A stretch of 64,000 bases of DNA from Gyrodactylus bullatarudis (taxonomy: Eukaryota > Platyhelminthes > Monogenea > Gyrodactylidea > Gyrodactylidae): contig SSNU01000223.1 in assembly GCA_012064415.1 (NCBI GenBank), forward strand, positions 62,001-126,000, in the 5' to 3' direction. Positions 23,816 through 37,097 of this stretch are shown here, piece after piece. A model generated the notes under the pieces. It was not told the origin of the DNA. It worked only from the letters and a program-made list of their open reading frames with translations, and searched no databases. Each line of letters opens with the position of its first letter. Positions within the stretch are counted from its first letter, which is position 1. The position numbers and the translations under genes were made by a program.

Positions 23816-24305
23816 GAATTTTTTCCTCAATTAACCTACTAGCAAAGTGTGGTCACTGGTAATTACTATATCCATATGAACTCTAACTTGATGGAGATTG
23901 TCTTCTCACACCTAGATGTTAGAAATTCGGATAAGCAAGTGTCAATTCCATAAGAGAGTCAAATAATATTCAACTCGCGGTGGCAGATGTAGACGCGTTT
24001 CGTCCTTATTAGGTCTTCTATTACTCAACACTCCCATGGTATTGACACCACCTACACACTGGTTTTTTGTAAATAAGCAACATGTAGAAATTACAGTGTT
24101 TTAGACCGTGAGTTGAATATTATTTGACTCTCTTATGGAATTGACACTTGCTTATCCGAATTTCTAACATCTAGGTGTGAGAAGACAATCTCCATCAAGT
24201 TAGAGTTCATATGGATATAGTAATTACCAGTGACCACACTTTGCTAGTAGGTTAATTGTCTAAAACACTGTAATTTCTAAATGTTGCTTATTTGAATTTT
24301 TTCCT
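23816..24305. mobile_element. Head-to-head family C composite with 12-bp target duplication
   Basis: The 466-bp insert (23828-24293) is flanked by an exact 12-bp repeat GAATTTTTTCCT (23816-23827 and 24294-24305). Removing it restores foldback-repeat sequence like that at 17310-17350. The insert contains one unit on the minus strand (from about 23978 back to 23828) and the same unit on the plus strand (about 24108-24258), nearly perfect inverted copies over about 150 bp. An inner inverted pair (about 24071-24106 and 24258-24293) surrounds the plus unit. The minus unit is preceded by a decayed hammerhead. The same unit, with a better hammerhead, lies at 59286-59495. A Penelope-derived or retrozyme-like non-autonomous element is inferred from the ribozyme and the variable-length duplication. 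Confidence 0.75.
23986..24022 (-). ncRNA. Decayed hammerhead ribozyme motif (family C)
   Basis: Minus strand: stem II GACC (24015-24012), loop TAATAA, GGAC (24005-24002), core GAAA (24001-23998), palindromic stem III ACGCGT (23998-23993), cleavage C (23992) and TACATC. The upstream core, which should be CTGATGA, reads AATAGAA (24022-24016), so catalysis is not expected. Comparison with 59318-59358 supports common origin. Confidence 0.6.
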
Positions 24306-26544
24306 TTTAACAATTTATTGACTCATTTCATAATGGAATTCAAAAAAATTGGACAAGGAAACCCATTATTGCTGAATAATTTTTGACAGAACCGCAATTT
24401 TTGTGGGTCCTCAATGCTACTAACACCTGTTTGTATCAGAATATTACACTATGTTGAACACTCTTTCCCTGTTCTCTTAATATTTCTGTATAAATATTTC
24501 GATTTCAAAAAAATATTATCCAATTAATCTTTAAAATTTTTGTCCATTTTGGTGTATTTATATTTTTAGTGGGGATATTAAATTTTGTTCACCAGGTTAA
24601 TCCCTTTCGAATGTTGAAGAAAGGAGAAAGAAGAAAAAGAAATAAGAATTAAAGAAATATAATAGGGAGATTTGGGAATAAACTCAAGCATGCGTGTAAT
24701 AATAATAATATATCCACGGTCTATACATTGGTGTATAAATGTTCATCTGCCATTTATCTTGTCTCAATGTTTTTACCTCACTAACAATTTCAAGATTGAC
24801 TGAACATTATTATCACTATTACTGATAATCCTATTTAGTGGAGGGATTTCGAGAGGTAGGCAGAAAAAAATAGTTAATATTCCGATGTAGACATTTCACA
24901 AGTTAAACACTAAGAGATTTGAACTTGAACATGAATGTTTAAAAACATTTTTTACCTCTAATGATCGTTATGCTTCACCTGAGGAAATTCCAGTCAGTTA
25001 TGTTTTCTCATACCAGTGAATGGAAAATTTTCAAGTTTTTTAAATTTTTTAAAATAATTTTCACGCATGACAAGAGAGCGTAGGGGAGAAGAAAGACTAG
25101 TCTCTGATTCTCACTTTTCGTGACTGTTTATTACAATTCATAGTAGTAATAGAACTTATCTGAAGTTTCTCGACTTATTCCAATATCATGGTTGAGGCTG
25201 ATGCATATTTTTGTATAATTCGATAGCAATGATGAAAAACCGTGTTTATTTCCAGAAGAAAAAGTGCGTAAAAATATTTTAATTTTATGACCAAGGATAT
25301 CCTAGTAAATGTTTAGTTCAAATATTAAAGAAACCAATAAAGAACATAGCTATAGAGTTAATGCAATTTTGAAAAAATTTATCATCACAATTAAGTAAGA
25401 AACCCAATTGCGACATTTAACTTTTGACCCTCAACGGATATAGGATCAGGAAAATTTCCCTGATTTCATACAGCTAAAATAAAAAGGAAATCGAAATTCG
25501 ACTCCCACACGATAATGAGATGAATCCTTTAATCAAATATAGGAAATTTGATCTTCTTGTTTAATTGTGATCCTGGAAAAGAATACTTTTGATCACTCTT
25601 TCATAATTTTAAACACAAAGTCCAAAAAATAATAATGTGGGTTTTTTAATCATGATTGAAAAAAAATCTTCATCATATTCGATTTCACAATGGTAAAATT
25701 AACTTCTAATCACTGCTTAAAATGGGACTTTCTTTTGATGAAAGGCTTGAGAGCTGTTTAAATATTCGTCAAATCAAAAGTATTCTTTCTTGGAAAAGAC
25801 ACATTATTATGGATTATTCCCATTTAACCTCAAAGAATGAAAAAATTTAATTAGAAGTGGTAACTGTATTACACACAGGACTAAACAGGGAAAAAATTCA
25901 TAGTTCTTTTTTCTCCTATTCTGTATACAATTCTGATGATATTCATTCCAAGGTGTTGAACAAATATGATTTATGCATGAATAGGAAAGAAAAAAAATTT
26001 TTCATACATTTTGGAATAGGTGGTAAACTTGACCTAACCTCCTTCTGTGTGTGTGCGTGTGTGAGCGTGAATGTTTGTAATGTGACCCACCATAATGTGA
26101 AAAAGAATGGGTTATGTGCTTTTACTTTGGACAAGGTTCTTTTCTCGCAATAGACTGTGTGTGCTGTATAAGGGGGGAAATTGTTTTGCAAGTTGATAGA
26201 TAACTTTTAATTTAATAATATTGCAGTATACTTCAGTACAGTAATATGGGATTATTTTGATCAATGGAATTCCTGATGATGGACAGATGTTTTTTTAGTT
26301 ATGGATAAACATCCAAAGACAAGGTTCCACCTATTTTCCAAGTTGAAACTATCCCTCTCTAACTCTTTTTCTGTTGGATTCAACCCTTGAATAGATTGAA
26401 GTTATTTTTTAAAAGAGTTTCATAAATAAAGATTTTCATTCAAGTTATTTTAAAGATTTCCATAACTTGTGTAAATGAGATATGGGATATGAATCCGATT
26501 TTTTCTTAAAATTTTTAACATATTATAGTCTTGATGAAATTCTT
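24306..26544. other. Gene-free AT-rich stretch
   Basis: A GT-rich microsatellite lies at about 26044-26065. Overlapping frames at 25857-26191 occur on both strands and show no family features. Nothing else is supported. Confidence 0.45.
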
Positions 26545-27425
26545 TAATTGGCTATATTTGAAGCTTTAAGAGATAGAATTCAGGCAAGGACATTTGAATT
26601 CTGCACGTATGATTACTCGATAAAAGTTATCTTACATTTCATCTATGACCCTGGCAAGTAGGTTTTCAAAAAAAAGTTTTAAACTAAATTTAATTGTTTT
26701 GAAAATAGCCCGTGTTTGAAGAATTATAGAGTTGAGATCATTGTGTATTCCAGGAGATTAAATGATTTCTTATCAAATGGGTCGCTTACAATGGATTATC
26801 TGTGGCTTAAATGAATAATAATGATTTGATAAAATGAGAAAGCTAATTGATATGAAGTTAGGATCTATGATTTTTACAAAAACCTCAAAAATTCGAATTT
26901 TTAAAAAAAAATTTGGATTGACCACTTTTTGATTTTCTGAAAAAATTATATTCATGAAAAATATGGTTATATTTTAAATTTCGATTTCGCGCCAAAATCT
27001 CACTTTTTCGAACTTTGAACTCAAAGTTTTTATTGATTTGAAATTGGGAGTGTGACAAAAAGGTAGTATTTAAGATCAGAATTAGACAAGAAATCAATTA
27101 TGCTAAATCTGTTCTAATGCATAACCTCATTTTCGTTTGGGAGCTGATTTTCGAACCTCTTTAGGCCACACTCTTACTTTCAAATCAAAAAAATCAATAA
27201 GTTCGAAAAAATCGGATTTTGGTGGAAAAACGAAATTTGAAAAATGAACATATTTTACATTGAAAAAATTCTCTCTTCAAATCGTAAAAGTTGGCAACAT
27301 GAGTAGGATTTCAAAAAATCCTTTACATATTAGAATTTTCGATGAAAAAATCGTAGTTTACGTAAAAACCATAGATTCCCAAATTATGGTATAGAAATAA
27401 CCCAGTGGAACTTAATGAATAAAGC
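26545..27425. repeat. Family B copy interrupted by family A
   Basis: The left part (about 26545-26837: GAAGCTTTAAGAGATAG, GTATTCCAGGAGATTAAA) and the right part (about 27392-27425: ATAGAAATAACCCAGTGGAAC) are contiguous in the family B copy at 43607-44022. A full-length family A element lies between them, so A landed in B here, the reverse of the order at 43.6 kb. The left end of B is truncated. Confidence 0.65.
26838..27391. repeat. Family A repeat inside family B
   Basis: Left terminus AGCTAATTGATATGAAG (about 26842) and right terminus AACCATAGATTCCCAAATTA (about 27369-27388), length about 550 bp. A CGCGCC core lies near 26988, and a shared internal block runs near 27085-27115. Confidence 0.7.
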
Positions 27426-28259
27426 CCATAAACCCTCTTTTGATGATCCGATTGAATGATGAAATGGAATAAAGATTAATTCTTGTGTTCTTACTCGTAA
27501 TTAAAATTTATTACTTAGCATTATTAATCATGAAAAATAAGAAAACATATATTCCTGGATGTGGAAATTCTGTAAACCTATTCCCAACATCAATTTATTC
27601 CTTTGGTAGGAAGAATTTGAAGTAATTTATTTACTTCCCTCCAGGCACTCTAGAAGACTTGACATCTAAATTCAAAAATACAACTCTAATGACACACGTA
27701 GCTTTTACATCTTTTGAGTGGAAAAATATTTCAACTTGATTGAATATCTTTGTTTATTATTGATTATTTTTTGTTAGACATTTTGTTTGGGATGGTTAGA
27801 GAATCAATAGTTTCAATTCAGAAAAGAGGTGTATGACAACTTTGATGAGAACTTTGATTTCAATAATCAATTCCTTAAGGTTTAACGTTATTTTCGTAAC
27901 ATATTCGTCTTTAATTAAACTGTGGAGTGATTTTTAATACCATAAGTTAGTTGGCAAACTTTGAGAGCATTTTACTAAGATACTGACGAATATGCCTGGA
28001 ATAAAACTGCTTATTTCTCAAATTAAAAAAAAATTTTGAATTTTATCCATCCGAACTTAAAAGTATCGACAAATTTTGAATAAATTGAGTTTTTTCATGA
28101 AATTAAATTTAAATTGGCTGAATTGAATGTTGAGACTGTTTATGGATGTATCTTAGAAGAGCATAAGCTTTCTTCTTCAAAAATGTACCATGACAATAAA
28201 ATCTAGATCAGGGAGAAAATTATTTTTTGGAAACCAATTTGAAAAGAGTTAATAAGTTA
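27426..28259. other. Gene-free AT-rich stretch
   Basis: Nothing supportable seen. Confidence 0.4.
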
Positions 28260-28492
28260 ATAATAGAAATTCAATCTGAAAAGAATTTGGCAATTTTCCC
28301 AACTTTTCGATCCCTCGAGCTCGAAATGTTTAAGCAATCTGAGATCGAGATTTGACTACGAACTTTACAGAAATTCGTCACCATTATTTGAAATTTTTGA
28401 TTAGGTAATTGATCCAAAATTATACGGAAAAAATTATGGAGTTTTTTGTAAAAATAGTAAATTCTCATCTTTATATCAACTAGCTTTTATGT
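28260..28492 (-). repeat. Family A fragment
   Basis: Ends with GTAAATTCTCATCTTTATAT and CAACTAGCTTTT, the inverted terminus of family A. The left arm is missing. Confidence 0.5.
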
Positions 28493-31400
28493 TTAAAGAA
28501 TATTGAAGAAACTTGATTCGAGCTCAGAGGTCATTGCCTAAAAGAATCATGAGAAGGCAAAGTTTGATGTGAGAAATTTTGATTTTCCATCTTGAGTAGT
28601 ATCTATCATTATCAAAGTAAAAATATATGATATAATAGATATCTTGAAAGAAAAACTATCGATTCTTCTCTTGAGTATGTAAATTTGGGGAGGAAAAAAT
28701 TTTTTCCACTCTATTTTGAGGAATTATTAATTATCATGGTGCAATCAAGGGAAAGAATTTTTGAGTTATTATTTTTTTCACCACTTTCCATTGTCGGGTA
28801 GTGTATGCTGTTGTTGGCGGTGGTGGTGTTGATGATGGAGTTTTTGTTCATTTGTGACAATCCCTTTAGGGATAGGATCATCTGTTCTACTACAATTTTA
28901 CATACAAACATACACAGATCTGTATCATGAAATGATGATCTCTTTCCATATGCATATAATACCAATAATCATAGCCAACACTGGTGTACTCTTGTATTAT
29001 TATGTCAGAGAGTGAGAGTTATACGTACGTACATACGTGTGTGTGTGATAATAACAGCTTTCTATTTATTACTTTTCTGTTCATCATCATGAGATCATCA
29101 TATTCTCGCCACGATTCTCTTCTTCCTACCTCTTGATTGAGAAAAGTGGGCAAATAATGATAGAGGATTTTGAAAAAAAACGCAAACGAAATTGCTCATT
29201 TTTACTTGAATTAAGGTCATGAAGAAAGTGAAAATGGCTCTATACTTGCATTTAGGAGAATTATGAAATGTGTATAACAAATATACACCTCTCTGGTACA
29301 ATCAATAGTTACCAATTATAATACTTTGTATAATTGTTGTTTTCTCCCCACTTACACTCTGTGGGAAGGACAATTCGCAAAGATTTATGATGAAATTAAT
29401 TTGCTTGATTGAAAAGATTTGATCATTATAAGTCAGAGTTTCTTTCGTATTTATTTTCCATTTAGATGAGTTAGTTCTACAGACTAGAAATTAGCAATTT
29501 GGCCATTTGTCAAGCCCACTAACAAAAATGGCGTCGATGAACTCAATAACTTGCTTCCATTTGAGAAAAGAACTTTCACAAAGAAAAGTTACAAGTGAGA
29601 ATTCTGGAATCCCAATAAAACTACACTCCTGAACCATTCGAAGAAATAAGAAAACCTAGTTATCGATAGAAAGCCAACCCAGTGAATCTTAATAATCAAG
29701 AAAATTCAATACTGATTAATTTTCTAACTTTCGAGAAGAAAGGTGTTGTGGTTTTCGAATATATGCCAAGTATATCCTATAAAAGAACATTATGATTTTT
29801 ACTAGTATTCTGATTTTTAATATTGTTACCCATAAGCGAGGTATTTAGGTTTGCCCAACTCACAAAAGTCTATGCTCAAAAGGGATAGATTTTTCAATTC
29901 TAATATGTTCGATTTGATTTTCCCTGGGTAAAAATGTAATAGGAAATAGATTTTTGTTTCAAATTATATAAATTTTTCTTTAAGATAATTTTCAATTAAG
30001 GTGGCAGTGATAGTGTCAAAGTTCCATCTGTAGTAAAAAATCTCTTAAGTATGATGTTATTACTATCAAGTAGTCATTGAAGATTTAAAGGTTTTCTATA
30101 AATCATTAAAATTTTCTAGAAGAGCCCATTAAGTTTCTGACCCAGGCTAAGAAAAATTGTAAAATCTATTTCTACTGCTTAATATTCATATCGTAGTCCA
30201 TAAAGTTCCTAATGAACAAAATCCAAGCTTTTTATTTCATGAAAATTTATCGACCTTTTTAGGACCTGTTAGACTAACAGGCTGTTAGTACACCATTGCC
30301 TCGATAAGAACTTGTTCTTTTGCTATTTAAAAAATGACATTCACCTTTTTTCCTAGTTCCAATCTTCTTTCATTTCAGATAATATTTTAAAGAACTCGAA
30401 AAATTTTTGAAATAGTGATTGGAAATTTATTTTTGGACAAGGAAAACAAACATGCTAAACAAAATTCTGAGAATCATCTCATTCGAAGATTTTTTGAATT
30501 GAATTTTTTGAGAATTGAATTAAATTTGATAATCTAAGATCACTAAATATTGAAGGGTAATATGATGAAAAATCGGTGTCACTAATTTTCATGACGAAAA
30601 GCTTTGATTGATCACCCTGTCACCCTGAAATCAACTATAGTTTTCAGCTCAAGTTCGAAATACAAATTTGACGCAAACTCGATATTTTTTATAAAGCTAG
30701 AAAATTAATTTTTTCAAATTTATATTGAAACTATAATTTTCAATTGAACTCGACTGCTACTTGATTATTATAGTATATCGGAAAATTTTTCAGAATTTTA
30801 ATTTCCCTAGCTTAGAAAAATATGAATAGCCGTCGGCGCTAAGAGTGTTGAACAGTGTTATTATTAGAAAAATGTATTGCTATCTCTAGACGTTCACAAT
30901 TTCCCCCAGGAAAAGTCGAATACATTTCATCTTATAAAGATTCTAGATCTAATTTTACATTATAGGAGTGTATCATCATGGATTTTGAGGTAGATCGGTA
31001 AATATCAAAAATCATGGGATATAAAAATTATCAAATGATAAGAGATCTGCAACCACCTCATTGACTGCATTTTTATTCAAGCAATATGGAATGTCAAACA
31101 AGTCTAATGGACAGAAATCTTTTTCCAATTTAGTTATGGGAAAAATTCGAGTTTTTCTTCCCAAATCAAAGATAAGATGGCATAATTCAATTAGGATTCT
31201 CTTGCTGTTTTTGCTTTAACATTAATTTTGAAGATTGTGAGATCAGATCTGAATTAAAACAGACAAATTGTCTGAAGAGGTTTATCGGAAGCAAATTATA
31301 ACATAGATTTTGAATATATTTTTCTCCTTTTCACTGATGAATAGGTTGCTACAAAATGGGTTACGTGTAATAAAATCTAACCTCGAGTATTTTTTATTAT

Positions 31401-34400
31401 TATTTTAAAGATTCAATAAATTAAGGTTAAGCGTACTTGTAGGAAAACTTTAGTTAGCCGACAGTTTTCAAGTTGTTTTTGTTTTTAATGTTTCCAATGT
31501 TTTGAAATTCCATAGAAATCGATATTTGCCCTATACCTTTTATGAGTTGAGTCAGAGGAAAAAGTAACTCTATTTTACTGCTTTCAAGAGATGAAAATAG
31601 ATTGGCTCATGTCTCGAAAACATGTTTTTTTCAGAGGAAAAGAATTACAAGATAATTACAGAATACAAGCTAAAACTGATCTTATATTTATTCTAGTATT
31701 TGGAGCAAATACACGGAGACGGATAAACCATATGTTCCCAACTCTCTATTAAGTAAATATAAAATCTTTCGAATACATTCGTACAATAAAGACGGATTTG
31801 TGTATTTCATTCTTAACAATATGAAAGGTATTTGTTTTCTCGTATTTTCATACTATAACTGTATTGTCAGTAATTGTAATTCCAATTATAAGCTTACAAA
31901 TCATTTTCTTAAGCATACAGAATAACATTTACCATCCAGTAGAAGATTAGTTGCATTAATATGGCTTTAAAGATTCCTAATCCAATAACAACTAATAGAA
32001 ATTGTATTTTTGTTAGAAATTATTTTTATATTAATCTTTAAATATTTTTCTGTTTTTCTTGAACAATGTGGTTATTGTTTCACAGTTTAAAGTAGGTTAG
32101 TTCAAGGTTGGTTGAAGAGGAAAAAATTTAATTTCAATAATTTGCAAAAATGAAAGTTATCCTTTTCATTAGATGGGAACGAAGAATGATAACAGCTGCC
32201 CAGTTAAAACGCCTAATGTCAAATGCATAATTAGTAAACAATGTGTATAGGAAAACTTGTTATGTTTTTGTCAAAACAATCCAAGATGATTCATCAAGTC
32301 ACAGAAAAAAAACTTTCAAAATACTCTTGATTATTGTTGTTGCAGATATTTTCTGTCCTCCGGCAGATTATATCTACAAATTTTTACTAGGACTAGTTGT
32401 TGACGTTTCTTTCTTAAAGTTATTATCATTACTATAGTAGTTGGGCAATAAGTAGGGCCTCAAAAGCATATTTCTGGCCAAGATTCTAACAAAAATGCAC
32501 TGTTTGGATCTCAGAGTTTTGAATTGTAAAGTCTTATAAAATATTAATTATTTTCATTAGGTCATAAATTAATGCCTTATTTGATCCTTTTATAATTTGA
32601 GATATTATTTTAACACTTTATCGCGAATTTACCAAAAAAGCTTACATAAACTACTTAAAAGTAAACCAAACATAATTTTAAAAATGAAAAATCAATTTAT
32701 GTTGAACCAATACACCGAGATAATTACAAAATTTTTATCTTCTAGGTTATTTTTGAGCTTTGTAAAATTGTTAAGCAATGAAAAACATTTCTCTACCTCA
32801 AAAAATGTGGATCGAGATCATTGATATGAATGAAATACCATGCTATAATAATGTATTAAGCCTATTCATAGGCTTGATAAATTGAACATGAATTACAAAA
32901 AGGAGTGAAAATATTTTAGATAAAATATGTTGGGGAGGATACTTTCAAGTTATTATTCTTAATCTACAATTTCATTCTCAAGGCCCCAGCTAAAAGTAAC
33001 GAAGAAAAGAATAAATAAAAACCTCTTCTTTGAGTAGAACATTGTTGGATTAGTTATTCACAAAGATAATATTTTCTTCATTACTCATACAAACTGTAAT
33101 AATCCATGTGAACATCTTGTAAATCTTATAAATTTTAATAGGATTACTCATACACACAGGTCAAAATTTTTTTTTGGATTCCATATACACTTTTTATCAT
33201 CAATTCATTAAGTAGTATTTATTACTTATTATGAGATTGAGATGAATCTAGGTAATTAGAGTTGACGCATCCATTGAAATCTACATGAGCAATAGTATTT
33301 GTGTTTAAATTATTCATAAGGGATAGATGAAACTAGGGAAATTCATCTAAATAGACACTATATATGTAGAGGAGAACAAAACGACAACTTTATCAACACA
33401 ATGGAAATGGAATTCAGAAAATAACCAAAGAGGAGGTTATAGATGACAAGAATTGTCTATTAAAAATCTGAGTATTTCTTCCTTTTGACTATGGGACGAA
33501 ATGTATCAATGTGAATCAAGAAAGAAAAGAAAGAAAGGAGTTACTCTTTTATTCTAAGAAGAGAAAAGATTCACGCCAGTAACTTTTTCCTTCCCATTTT
33601 ATATTGTAGTGGTGTGTGTATTGAGTAGAACTGAGTCATCTTGAGTTATTTATAATTTTGGTACCACAGGGCAGTTTATTCTATCCATGAATTTTGACTC
33701 AATACAAATATAATGTAATAATAATAATCACTTGGGACTTTTGATAATCATCATCATCTAAAAGAAGTCTTTAATTTAATTCATATAGAGGAGATTTACC
33801 ACTACAATAGCAAAAGGTTATCAGAATTGAGTTATCAAAATTGATTATCAAGTTCAATGAATCTGTGAGTAGGGATGAATGACGAATAAAATTATAGTTC
33901 TTCTGGCAGGCTAATTTCGATTAAGAAAGTTTGACTTTTTCCCACGGGTCATGAATGACCCTAGAATATTCAGATCAACATAATTTTGTAGAATCGATAG
34001 TTGACGATATAAAAGTGAAAATTTCTAAATAATTTTGGCTTTTCTAGATAGATCTAAGCATACCTCAAGAATACTTCTCCATTATGTATTTTTAAATCGC
34101 CGCTCAGTTTTCAATGAGTTCTTACTACGTAACCACTCAGAATCTAAATATCTTGGACACTAAAAAATTTTCCATCGTGAAGTAGAGCACCATGGTAAAA
34201 TTCGTTTTTCTATTATGTCTAAGCGAGATTATAGTAAAAATTCATGTTACATTATTTCATTAAAAATAAATTCACGAAATCTTTGCATTTATTCATGAAT
34301 AGGTTTTAGATTCTTATTCAGCTGATAAATTTTTCATATTAACGTTTAATGTTTATTGAAAGGGATGATGAACTGATACCGAGATTAACTTTTTATCTTG

Positions 34401-34777
34401 TAATTTATTATTTTTATCGAAATCCATTCTAAGGGGGGACTACTTGAAAATAATAGAGAAAGAGAATGAGTTGAGTAGATGGAATCGCTACCATTTCATT
34501 AAATCAATCAAATTATATACTCAAATTTAAGGATATAAATAAAAGGTGAATGAGGGAATTTTTCAATTATAACTTTTTATTCAATTGTAATTTCATTGTG
34601 AAAGAGATGGAAGGATCATGTTGTTTTGAAAATATAATGTAGTATATAGTCTTGCATAAATTGCATAGAATAGAAGGATAGAAGTAGCTGATCGATATAA
34701 ATTAATTTCAAATGTCACATGGGATTATTCCAATACAAGTTCATTAATAGTATTATGAGATAAAGTGAGTTACGCAC
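28493..34777. other. Gene-free stretch with minor repeats
   Basis: Holds a minus-strand family D copy (29985-30185, internally deleted), a GT/TACG microsatellite (about 29024-29048), and one copy of a short repeat at about 32923-32970 (GGGGAGGATACTTTCAAG) that recurs at about 35337-35386. No protein or RNA gene is recognised. Confidence 0.5.
29985..30185 (-). repeat. Family D repeat, internally deleted
   Basis: Reverse orientation of the 21095-21540 copy: GGTGGCAGTGATAGTGTCAAA at the left, CTGACCCAGGCTAAGAAAAA near the right end. The middle with the TGAACTGGTTGC block is missing. Confidence 0.6.
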
Positions 34778-34859
34778 GTCATGGTGGCCGAGTGGTTAAG
34801 GCGATGGACTTGAAATCCATTGGTGTTTCACCGCGTAGGTTCAAATCCTGCCCATGACG
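34778..34859 (+). tRNA. tRNA-Ser (anticodon UGA)
   Basis: 82 nt. The acceptor stem GTCATGG (34778-34784) pairs perfectly with CCATGAC (34852-34858), with G as discriminator. The anticodon stem ATGGA/TCCAT encloses loop CTTGAAA, with UGA at 34811-34813, which reads UCA. A long variable arm (TGGTGTTTCACCG region), as in class II serine tRNAs, and a B box GGTTCAAATCC (34838-34848) are present. No intron. An oligo-T tract follows at 34864, a normal RNA polymerase III stop. It stands alone in a gene-poor stretch. Confidence 0.97.
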
Positions 34860-34863
34860 TTAA

Positions 34864-34868
34864 TTTTT
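34864..34868 (+). terminator. RNA polymerase III oligo-T terminator
   Basis: A run of T five bases after the tRNA-Ser 3' end. Confidence 0.7.
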
Positions 34869-36812
34869 CTTCTTTCTTTATTAATCAGCTTTCTCATGCA
34901 GAATTCAAATCCATCAATCACGAAGTTTTGCTTTTTTTCAATTTTCATCATAATCAAGACCTAGAAGCAGAGTTAACTTACACAAGGTTAATTTTTTCCA
35001 TCCGTTTCTGTTAAATTTTAGGTACAATAAGAATAACTACGTAGCACATTGTGTAATGAGGGAATTCCACTCATACTAATGTTGTTTAGCTTTGAAACTG
35101 TTGATCTTCTGACTCATGGAGAAAATGGACGTTTCCCCACAATTTTAAACTTCCCAAGACTAATTATCCATGTACAATGACATATTCACATGGTTATTTC
35201 TCTTTTTGGAAAACATTAAGGAAAGCTGACTCGATCAAAAAATCTTGCCCATTTAACAATTATCGGCTAGTATTTTTGCCAGTTATGCTTAGAAAGGACG
35301 GTTTTTTTATCCATGATGAAATGAATCTAGATAAAATATGGTGGGGAGGATACTTTCAAGTTATTATTATTCCTAATCTACTGTCACGTGTGGCCCTCAC
35401 ATGTAATGTATCAAGTTGAAAGACAAAGACGAGGGACAATAATACATCACAAGGTCATTTATTACAACGTATAATTAGAAGAAGCATTTAGTTTAAAAAT
35501 CAAAAAAAAAATATAGCATGTTGTGACTTTTTTATAATGAGTTCAATTTTTTAGACTTCAAAATGTTTTCCAACTACCTCTAGACATTTCCTCAGTCGAT
35601 AACTAATTAGATTATCTACTTTTAAGATGTGCAAAATAACTATTGAATTAATTTTGTCAATGATTTTGAGAATAAATACATTTTACCGAAAATGATATTT
35701 TCAAATGTTTAAATGGCACAGAATCAAGGAAAATGTTCCTCTAGTCTCTATAAAATAGATAAATCTTTCTAATAAAAATGATATACTTAGTATTTACTCA
35801 ACGATGGAAATCATACAAAATGAAGAGAAAAAGTAAATCGGAAGGGAATTATAGTGATATATTACTTTGAATGATAAAATATTTGACACAATCTCCCATG
35901 TATATCTCCACACCCAAACAAGTAGTACTGATGGGAAATTTTGAATAGTTTTTATTTTGTTATCTTCATTAGTGATAAACTTGAAGTTGTGTTGAAAAAA
36001 ATAATAAATTTCATGGAATCTCTTGGGTTAAAAAGTTCACCCAAATTAAGGCAAGTATTATACAATTAAAAATATTGTATAAGCGAATAGAATAAAACCG
36101 ACCAAGAAAAATAGAGAAGAATTATTATATTATCATTTTCATGATTATCTAATACTCTTTTGTCCTATTGTGTAGATTTCTTTTATTCTCAGCACAATCG
36201 AGGAGGGAGATAAGATGAATTTTTTGCATTTTTCGTGTTCATGCAGTATCAACAATGTAGTAGACAATATTTAATAATCCGTTTATATGATAGACATACA
36301 AGGAAAAAATATGGGATTTCAAGTAATTACTGAATTACAAAAACACTAATTCGAAGAGACATGAGAATGCATGTAGATTAATTATCTTTTGTCCGATTTT
36401 AGAAAAAAGTACGTTACAGCTTCAAGAAAATTAGGCAAATAGAAAAAAATGAAATATCTTGCTATAGATTGAAATTTTCTGTCTAATTTTCAATCAAAAA
36501 TACAATGATTCAAGATTTACAAACTAGTTTAATTTGAAATTTTACTGTTATAGAAACTTTAGAGACTTGAATTAAAGATAATTTGATGCCCTTTCATAAA
36601 ATCATACACATTTATAGAATAACTAGCAGTAGATAATGTATAAATAGAGAAAATATTATTAAATACTCACCCATGACTGACGGTCAATTATTCCAAAAAG
36701 AGTATAGTTCACAATTATTCTAATATGACTCACTTAAACAATTGAGGAAATTTGTTTATAATCCTAGATTTAGTTTAAACCTTGGTAGTTTTTTAAATCT
36801 TCGAAAATTGAG
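34869..36812. other. Gene-free spacer upstream of eIF4A3
   Basis: AT-rich. It includes the second copy of the short repeat at about 35337-35386. The frame at 35177-35419 shows no family motif. Nothing else is supported. Confidence 0.45.
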
Positions 36813-37097
36813 GTGAGCTACATGTTGAAAAATGTCGTAAAAGAAATTAGGAGATATTCTCTAACAGTTTCCTTGCCATGCTTAACGGCCTGGTTAATTT
36901 ACAAAGACTTTTCTCAGACACAATCTGAAAAGGTACAATATTAGCTTTTAATTTTCTAGAATCAAAAGATATTAGATGTTGATAAAACTCAGGCTTGATT
37001 ACAATTAGCTTAATATATTATTTTAACCAAAAATTATTCTTTCTCGATATTCCAACTTGGACTTATTTAATTATTCTTATGTAAAAAATTTTCAGAA
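36813..37097 (+). other. Possible 5'UTR intron (or trans-splice acceptor) of eIF4A3
   Basis: A T-rich tract ending TTTTCAG (AG at 37094-37095) lies two bases before the eIF4A3 ATG, so the start codon is at the edge of an exon. A donor-like GAG/GTGAGC occurs at 36813, which would give a 283-bp 5'UTR intron. A spliced-leader acceptor would look the same. Transcript data are needed to choose. Confidence 0.45.

Noticed and set aside
25857..26191. Overlapping 98- and 82-codon frames
   Set aside because: Both strands are open over a GT-rich microsatellite; no domain or splice support.
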